A stretch of 21,002 nucleotides of DNA, taken from an uncultured Collinsella sp. (lineage in GTDB: Bacteria > Actinomycetota > Coriobacteriia > Coriobacteriales > Coriobacteriaceae). The position numbers and the translations under genes are program-made. Under the pieces are notes generated by a model. That model saw nothing but the letters and a program-made list of their open reading frames with translations. It was not told the DNA's origin and searched no databases. Shown piece by piece: positions 16,225 through 21,002 of this stretch. How positions within the stretch are numbered: the stretch's first letter is position 1; every line of letters begins with the position of its first letter. The stretch spans positions 1 through 21,002 of the forward strand of contig CAADTZ010000104.1 of assembly GCA_900752015.1 (NCBI GenBank), in the 5' to 3' direction.

Positions 16225-16691
16225 GGAAATCTTATCCCAGCTCAAAGGCCATTTCTGGGATGTATTTTCCGTCGAGTGCCTCATCGGGAAACTGCACCCC
16301 ATTTCAAGCGTCGATTCTGGGACGCACTTTCCCCTTAGACCCTCAACCGGAAACCGCATCCCACTTTGAGCGCAAATTCCGGGATGCATTTTCCGCTTGA
16401 GCCTCATTGGGAAACGGCGTCCCACTTTGAGGGCTGATTGTGGGATGCATTTTCCGGTTTTGCTCTCATTGGGAAAATGCATCCCGTTTCTTGACCGAAT
16501 AATGGGACGCAATTTCCCGTTGGAGCGCCTTTGAGAAAGTGTGTCCCACTTCGACCGCCCAGAGTGGGATGCACTTTCCGCAAAGCACCTCAACGGGAAA
16601 CTACGTCCCATTCCAAAGGCAAATTCCGGGACGCATTTTTCGAAAGCCTGCCCATCCGGAAAGCCCGTCCCACTTTGGACGCATCCGGGCA
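16225..16691. repeat. Hairpin repeat array 2: seven units plus a half
   Basis: Units of 46 bp start at 16225, 16287, 16349, 16410, 16472, 16534 and 16596, with a truncated eighth at 16658. The period is 61-62 bp. The form is that of array 1 (GGAAA ... TCCCA ... TGGGA ... TTTCC) in the same orientation. Diagnostic inner sequences line up with array 1 in order: unit 3 shares attccgggatg with array-1 unit 2, unit 4 shares gggctgatt with unit 3, and unit 5 shares atgggacgca with unit 4. It lies upstream of the surface-protein gene and next to element B. An open minus-strand frame through it is a by-product of two periods being 123 bp. Confidence 0.85.
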
Positions 16692-16727
16692 CGGAACCAT
16701 CGACCTATCAGACCTCCCATCAATAAA

Positions 16728-16778
16728 GAGGCGTCCTCCCGGGCGGCGGGCACGAAGTTCATCGCGAGTTCCGCACGC
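16728..16778 (-). other. Structured element B, part separated by the IS (left side in window)
   Basis: This segment (gaggcgtcctcccgggcggc and onward to ccgcacgc) matches the minus strand of element A, including a 21-nt identical stretch at 16757-16777 that starts gttcatcgcgag. It is cut at the IS1249-like insertion; the remainder is at 20385-20472. Confidence 0.6.
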
Positions 16779-17186
16779 GGCTTATAGGACAAAATGTGTG
16801 TCTACTTTAGGGGTATCGGCGCAGGTCGATGCCCCTTTTTCAGCCGTTTAAATTCCGTGCCCGCTTTTAACCGCTCGGACAGAATGTGTGTCCGGTTGCC
16901 TATCGTTCCCGCAGGTAGATAACCTTTTCCGGAACCGTTAAATACCCTTTCGGAAGAGGTGCCCATGAAGGCCGTTTATTGCCCCTACTGCGGCGGTCGG
17001 ACCAAGCGCATCGGCAGGACCTCATCGGGGTCCCAGCGGTGGAGGTGCACGGCCTGCGGCGCGTCGACGACTGTGAGGTACGACGACACGGCGACGAGGC
17101 TGGACGAGTTCCTCGGGTGGCTCCTCTCGAAGGACTCCCGGGCGGCGATGCCGGGCGGCGGGCGGTCCTTGTTAGCGTCAATCTAT

Positions 17187-17261
17187 TTTTCACCAGTTTC
17201 GCTAAGCAGGCGCGCCGTTCGCGCAAAGGCGGTTTCACCGGTTGCGCTAACGTATTTTCAC
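17187..17261. repeat. Left-end internal repeats of the IS21-family element
   Basis: Copies of the motif ttttcacc-n-ttgcgctaa occur here (ttttcaccagtttcgctaa, tttcaccggttgcgctaa, and a partial ttttcaccg), matching the right-end repeats in opposite orientation. They are likely IstA binding sites. Confidence 0.6.
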
Positions 17262-17270
17262 CGATTCCGG

Positions 17271-18044
17271 TCACGGCTTGACGGGGCCGCCCCTCGGCAG
17301 GTCCTTCAGCCTGTAGGACCTGCCGGTTATCTTGACCAGGTGGCAGTGGTGGCACACCCTGTCCGCGATCGCGCTCGCCGCCACGTCGTCCCCGAACACC
17401 CTGCCCCAGCCGCTGATCCCCACGTTGGTGGTGATGATCGTCGAGCGCTGCTCGTAGCGCGTCGATATCAGCTGGAACAGCAGGTCCGCGCCCGCGCTGC
17501 CGACGTCGAGGTAGCCGAGCTCGTCGATGATCAGCAGCCTCGAGTGGGCGTAGTACTTGAGCCTCTTCTTGAGGATGCCGCGCGACGAGGCGTCCTCGAG
17601 GTCCTCGACGAGCCGGGCGCAGTCCACGAACCTGACCTCACGCCCCGCCTTGACCGCCTCGATGCCAAGCGCGACGGCGAGGTGCGTCTTGCCCACGCCG
17701 GGGCTCCCCACGAACAGGACGTTCTCGGCCCGCTCGACGAACCTTAGGGTCGCGAGCTCCTCGATCTCGGCGCGCGGAACCGACGGCTGGAAGTCCCAGT
17801 CGAAGTCCGCCAGCCCCTTGATGTAGGGGAACCCCGACGACCGTATGCGCTGGTTGGTGATCCTGACTTCCCGGGCGGCGACCTCGACGCGCGTCATCTC
17901 CTCGAGGGCGGAGGCGAAGCCCCGCTCGCCCGCGGCGACCATCCTCACGTAGTCGGGCAGGGACGCCGCCATCTCGTGCAGCCCGAGCGCGGAGAGGTTC
18001 GCCTGCGCCCTGATCGAGGGGCTGCCCTCCGCGACGGCGCCCAT
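17271..18044 (-). CDS. istB: IstB-type helper ATPase of the IS21-family element
   Basis: This 257-aa AAA+ ATPase helps the IstA transposase choose and engage target DNA. Walker A is GSPGVGKTHLA (113-123) and Walker B is LLIIDELGYL (170-179). The C-terminal ITTNVGISGW and IADRVCHHCHLVKITGRSYR are typical of IstB. The ATG at 18044 overlaps the istA stop in TGATG, and ggagggg lies just upstream, so the pair is translationally coupled. The same frame is open further upstream through istA, but that stretch is antisense-frame Arg-rich sequence and not part of the protein. Confidence 0.93.
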   Translation of the reverse strand: MGAVAEGSPSIRAQANLSALGLHEMAASLPDYVRMVAAGERGFASALEEMTRVEVAAREVRITNQRIRSSGFPYIKGLADFDWDFQPSVPRAEIEELATLRFVERAENVLFVGSPGVGKTHLAVALGIEAVKAGREVRFVDCARLVEDLEDASSRGILKKRLKYYAHSRLLIIDELGYLDVGSAGADLLFQLISTRYEQRSTIITTNVGISGWGRVFGDDVAASAIADRVCHHCHLVKITGRSYRLKDLPRGGPVKP

Positions 18045-19276
18045 CACGCCCCTCCGAGCGAGTCGAGCAGCGCGAGATTTGCGCGCGCGGCCTCGGCGAT
18101 GTCCGCGTCGGCCAGGCCCCGCTTCCCCTCGAGGGCCTGCCCATAGTGGTCGGGGTCGTAGTTGATTGGCCTCGACGGCCCGGACGCGGCGTCGTGGACG
18201 GCGACCTCCTCGCCGGCCATCCTCACCACGACCTGGCCGCCGGGCATCGCTATGACGCTCACGCGCCGGCCGATGCAGCGCCTGGGCACGGACCACTCCC
18301 TGCCGGCGGCCCTGACGAGCATGGTCGGCGGGACGGTCTGGACGCTCACGTCGCCCACCGTCGACTCGAGGAGACGGAGGTTCCCGATGGGCCGCAGGCT
18401 CTCCTTCTCCCGCATGAACAGCGCGTCGGGCGGCAGGCCGGTGGTGCGGTTCGGCTCCGAGTTTGCCTGGGCCTCGACCCGGGCCACCGCCTCGGCGAGG
18501 CCGCCCCACCCGGTGAACTCGCCGCCGTAGGCGAGCAGGCGGTTCAGGAAGCGGTTGGCCGACTCGTCCTTGCCCTTGGTCTGCGGCGAGCGCGGCGCGC
18601 AGAGCCTTAGCTCGAAGCCGGCCTCCCGCGCAAACCGCCACGCCCTCTCCTGCCTGGTCCTCCTGCGGCCGGAGACGGTCACCAGGCACGACATGTTGTC
18701 CGTGATGCACTCCTCCGGGACGCCGCCGAGGCGGGTGAAGGTGGCGAGCAGGCAGGACAGCAGGTCGTCGAGCGTGCGGCTCCTGACCGGTATGAAGCGG
18801 TGCTTCCTGGAGTAGCCGAGCGTCGCGGTGAACACGCTGAACTCGAAGACCTCGCCCTCCGAGTCGACGAGCCTCATGCCCTCCTTCCAGTCGAACTGCA
18901 GCTGCCTGCCCGGGGGCGTCTCGAACCGCGGGTGCGGCTCGCGGCCGCCCACGCCCCCGAAGGGCACGTCGCGGGCCCGGCACCATGCGGTGAAGGCGCC
19001 GTACCCGGGCAGCCCCTCCCCGCGGCCCTCGCGCAGGAACGCGTACACGGCCATTTTGGTCATCCCGGGCAACTGGGCCTTCGCGCGGATTACCTCCTCG
19101 AGCGGGTCGAAGGCGCTGCCCCTCGCGGACCTCCCGTCGGCGGCGGACTCGCCCTCCCGCCAGTACTTGGCGACCGTGTGCCGGTCCATGCCGTGCCTCC
19201 TCGCGATCTCGCTGAAGTTCGGCTTCGCGCCGGACCCCCTGTAGACGTTCAGCTCTCCCATTACGTTTCGCTCCAT
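18044..19276 (-). CDS. istA: IstA transposase of the IS21-family element
   Basis: This 410-aa DDE transposase cuts and joins the IS ends. An N-terminal helix-turn-helix (about 20-40, FSEIARRHGMDRHTVAKYW) is followed by a catalytic core with Asp129 (LQFDWKEG), Asp193 (CITDNMSC) and Glu238 (KGKDESANRFL). The C-terminal part (~300-360) contains an SH3-like beta region (VPRRCIGRRVSVIAMPGG). The ATG at 19276 is preceded by gggaggagcg. The frame is intact and of normal length, so the element is probably active. Confidence 0.93.
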   Translation of the reverse strand: MERNVMGELNVYRGSGAKPNFSEIARRHGMDRHTVAKYWREGESAADGRSARGSAFDPLEEVIRAKAQLPGMTKMAVYAFLREGRGEGLPGYGAFTAWCRARDVPFGGVGGREPHPRFETPPGRQLQFDWKEGMRLVDSEGEVFEFSVFTATLGYSRKHRFIPVRSRTLDDLLSCLLATFTRLGGVPEECITDNMSCLVTVSGRRRTRQERAWRFAREAGFELRLCAPRSPQTKGKDESANRFLNRLLAYGGEFTGWGGLAEAVARVEAQANSEPNRTTGLPPDALFMREKESLRPIGNLRLLESTVGDVSVQTVPPTMLVRAAGREWSVPRRCIGRRVSVIAMPGGQVVVRMAGEEVAVHDAASGPSRPINYDPDHYGQALEGKRGLADADIAEAARANLALLDSLGGA

Positions 19277-19320
19277 ATCCCGCTCCTCCCGGGTCGGATA
19301 CCCGATCGGAGCATAGTTCC

Positions 19321-19425
19321 GTTAGCGCAGTTGGTGAAAGTACGTTAGCGGGGTCGGCGAAATCGCGTTAGCGCATTCGGCGAGATGCGTTTGCGAAAGT
19401 GGTCAATTTTAGATTAGCGCTAACA
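19321..19425. repeat. Right-end internal repeats of the IS21-family element
   Basis: Four copies of gttagcg-like repeats start at 19321, 19344, 19367 and 19389 (period 22-23 bp), each followed by a ggtgaaa/ggcgaaa-like stretch. They lead to the terminal CGCTAACA, and are likely transposase binding sites upstream of istA that may also influence its promoter. Confidence 0.65.
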
Positions 19426-20384
19426 GTCCTTCAGGCGCAGGACGGCCGAGTTCTGGGAGGTCTGGCCGATGCCCGTCCCCGACGGCGAGCTGCACCGCGT
19501 GCTCTACGTCGACGGGATCTGGGTCGCGCGCGACCTCGTCGTGCTCATATGCTGCAGCGGCGAGCGGGTGGTCTCCTGGTACATGGCCAGGTCGGAGAAC
19601 TCGAGGGCGTGGTCGGCCCTCATGGCGCCGATCCCGGCGCCCGACGTGGTCGTCACCGACGGCGGGAGCGGGTTCGCCAAGGCCGTGCGAGAGACCTGGC
19701 CGCGCACCAGGGTCCAGAGGTGCACCTTCCACGCCTTCTCGCAGGTCAAGCGCTACACGACGACGCGGCCGAAGCTCCAGGCGGGGCGCGAGCTCTACCT
19801 CATCGCGCGCGACCTCATGGGCATCGAGACGCTGCACCAGGCCGAGCTCTGGGTCGAGCGCTACCTCGACTGGTGCGGGTTCTGGGCCGACTTCCTGGAG
19901 GACAGGACCGTGGTGGACGGCAGGAGGATCTACACCCACGAGAGGCTGAGGCGGGCGCGCTCGTCGCTGGTGTCGGCGGGGACGCTGTTCACCTACCTCG
20001 ACCCCGCCCTGGCCAAGGCCGGCCCGCTGCCGTCGACCAACAACATGATCGAGGGAGGGGTGAACTCGCAGCTGAGGGCCGTCCTGCGCAACCACCGGGG
20101 GCTGACGTCGGTCAAGCGCGTGAAGGCGGTATTCTGGTGGTGCCACGCGCACTCGGGGGACGCGAGGACGGCGCGCGAGAAGCTCGCCACGATGCCGACC
20201 GACGCGGACATCGACTTCCTGTTCAGCGTCTACTCCGCCTCGCCGTCGCGTGATGACGGAGGGCCGGAGTGGGGCGACAGGGCAGTGTGGGAGGACCTCC
20301 ACCACAGGGACCCGTACCCGTTCTGGCTGGATTAATGGATGGAAACGGATGTTCTATCGGGACACACATTTTGTCCTATAAGCC

Positions 20385-20472
20385 CCGCACGCAAAGAAGG
20401 CCACTTAATGTGGCCTTTGTCTTGCGCAGGACTGTAGAGCAGGAAACCTTATATTCCGCCGCCGGGCGGGCG
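20385..20472 (-). other. Structured element B, remainder beyond the IS
   Basis: This part holds the hairpin aaggccac-ttaat-gtggcctt (20397-20417) and the segment gcgcaggactgtagagcagg, both matching the minus strand of element A. Compared with A, the stem keeps the loop-proximal CAC/GTG and the ATTAA loop (minus-strand reading) but replaces the outer pairs with different complementary pairs. The element lies 20 bp beyond the stop of the second surface gene, the same relative place as element A has to its upstream gene. Confidence 0.6.
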
Positions 20473-20491
20473 AAACATTTAGAAGATGGGC

Positions 20492-21002
20492 CTAGCGCTT
20501 ATTCCTTTGAGACAAAAGCAGCGCGGCCATAAAAGCGATGATTGCAAGCGCCAGCAGCATCAAAAGCAATGCGAGCGAATTGTCGCCCGTCGCAGCCAGG
20601 CCAAACAGGCCGGGCTTTTTGGAGCCAGCAGGCTGCGCAGGAATTGTTTCGCCATCGTCCTCGGCGGTGATCTCCCAGCGAATGGTCTTGTTTGCGTCGG
20701 CAAGCTCGTTGCCCACCGACGTCGGGACACTCAGCTGCAGATTGAGCACCGTGCTGCCATCGCTCGTGAACGTGGCGACCTGCGTGGGATAGGCGAACAC
20801 GCTGCCCGGCGTTCCCGTCTGGAGCCAACCGTCAGACGCATCGCCAGCCGACGCCGTTAAGGTAATGGGCGACAGCAGGTGTGCCGTCTCGTGATCGACA
20901 ACGGCCCGCACAAACACGCGTACCTGGGACTTTACGCCCGTGGCACGAACCTCAATCTGCTGCTCGCGCGCATCGCCGGGCATTAGATCTTTAAAGGCGG
21001 GA
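20492..21002 (-). CDS. C-terminal part of a second LAxTG-anchored surface protein
   Basis: The frame is open to the right edge, so the N-terminus lies outside the window. The visible ~169 residues begin PAFKDLMPGDAREQQIEVRA, a DLMPGD motif common at the start of beta-sandwich modules in secreted Gram-positive proteins. They then run through IRWEITAEDD to a Gly/Lys/Pro linker. The end is LAATGDNS, a long hydrophobic helix and SQRNKR, a complete cell-wall sorting signal of the LAxTG type. An internal ATG at 20983 is unlikely to be the real start, because the frame and the motif continue upstream. The ligand or role is unknown. Confidence 0.8.
   Translation of the reverse strand, partial: PAFKDLMPGDAREQQIEVRATGVKSQVRVFVRAVVDHETAHLLSPITLTASAGDASDGWLQTGTPGSVFAYPTQVATFTSDGSTVLNLQLSVPTSVGNELADANKTIRWEITAEDDGETIPAQPAGSKKPGLFGLAATGDNSLALLLMLLALAIIAFMAALLLSQRNKR

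Larger units (their letters stand above)
17170..19425 (-). mobile_element. IS21-family insertion sequence, intact
   Basis: The element is 2,256 bp with ends TGTTAGCG and CGCTAACA, and a 5-bp target duplication gtcct (17165-17169 and 19426-19430). The outer ~38 bp are imperfect inverted repeats. Internal copies of a tttcacc-n-gcgctaacg repeat lie inside both ends, as is usual for IS21 transposase binding sites. istA and istB are both open and overlap. It appears capable of transposition. Confidence 0.92.
16965..20335 (+). pseudogene. IS1249-type transposase, interrupted by an IS21-family element
   Basis: The first 68 codons start at the ATG at 16965 (ribosome site ggaagaggt). They encode a Cys4 zinc ribbon (CPYCGG ... 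WRCTACGAS) and LDEFLGWLLSKDSRAAMPGG. The gene resumes after 19430 with FRRRTAEFWEVWPMP. Joining the parts at the 5-bp duplication restores one uninterrupted 369-aa frame. Its DDE residues would be Asp96 (LYVDGIW), Asp145 (VVTDGGSGFAK) and Glu276 (NNMIEGGVN). That is a complete, recently broken transposase with no other damage. Confidence 0.9.
16779..20384 (+). mobile_element. IS1249-like (IS256-group) insertion sequence carrying a nested IS21-family element
   Basis: Perfect 24-bp inverted ends lie at 16779-16802 and 20361-20384 (outer bases ggcttataggacaaaatgtg). They are flanked by an 8-bp duplication, ccgcacgc (16771-16778 and 20385-20392). Removing the inner IS and one copy of its 5-bp duplication gives 1,345 bp, the normal size for this group. 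The single gene inside encodes a zinc-ribbon DDE transposase, now interrupted. The element is therefore non-autonomous in this state. It inserted into structured element B. Confidence 0.92.

Noticed and set aside
11572..16691. CRISPR arrays (regular period, hairpin repeats)
   Set aside because: The between-repeat parts are homologous to each other, units diverge within the array, and no cas genes are present. It is a tandem hairpin repeat.
16177..16692. 171-aa minus-strand open frame through array 2 with a repeated peptide
   Set aside because: Two repeat periods equal 123 bp, so any open frame persists through the array by arithmetic. There is no ribosome site or recognisable domain.
17271..18986. 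571-aa version of the IstB frame
   Set aside because: The upstream ~310 residues are Arg-rich out-of-frame reading of istA. IstB begins at 18044, with a ribosome site overlapping the istA stop.

Overview
The window is GC-rich bacterial chromosome that looks like a gut Coriobacteriia genome, most likely Collinsella or a close relative. This is inferred from Gram-positive, high-GC features: LAxTG-type (class E sortase-like) wall-anchor signals, an LTA-synthase-family enzyme, an IS1249-like element and strong AGGAG/GAGG ribosome binding sites. No rRNA or tRNA was seen to fix the taxonomy.

Left part (1-11335) is ordinary chromosome. It holds the 5' end of a HAD phosphatase running off the window through a suspicious poly-C/poly-G stretch; a fused 23S rRNA methyltransferase RlmKL whose N-terminal half seems to have lost its catalytic motif; a potassium cluster on the minus strand (kup, a 64-aa one-TM protein, a shortened KdpD-like kinase and a KdpE-like regulator); a nitroreductase; and a polytopic LTA-synthase-family phosphoglycerol transferase.

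Right part (11336-21002) is accessory and rich in repeats. A large minus-strand surface-protein gene (signal peptide, FG-GAP repeats, FN3, Ig-like region, LANTG anchor) occupies 12014-16101. It is broken by a frameshift near 15716-15727 and an in-frame TGA at 13532-13534. It is bracketed by two arrays of a ~61-bp hairpin repeat (six units at 11572-11924, seven and a half at 16225-16691). Outside the arrays lie two copies, in inverted orientation, of an unidentified ~130-nt structured element (A at 11355-11485, B at 16728-16778 plus 20385-20472). The arrays match each other unit by unit in the same order, offset by one unit. The internal hairpin of the structured element has compensatory changes between its two copies, which suggests a folded nucleic acid.

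Element B is split by a nested insertion. An IS1249-like element (16779-20384, 8-bp target duplication, 24-bp perfect inverted repeats) landed in B, and its transposase gene was then disrupted by an IS21-family element (17170-19425, 5-bp target duplication, intact istA/istB). Beyond it lies the 3' end of a second LAxTG surface-protein gene. The two array/element modules around a surface-protein gene are the most unusual content of the window; their function is unknown to me.
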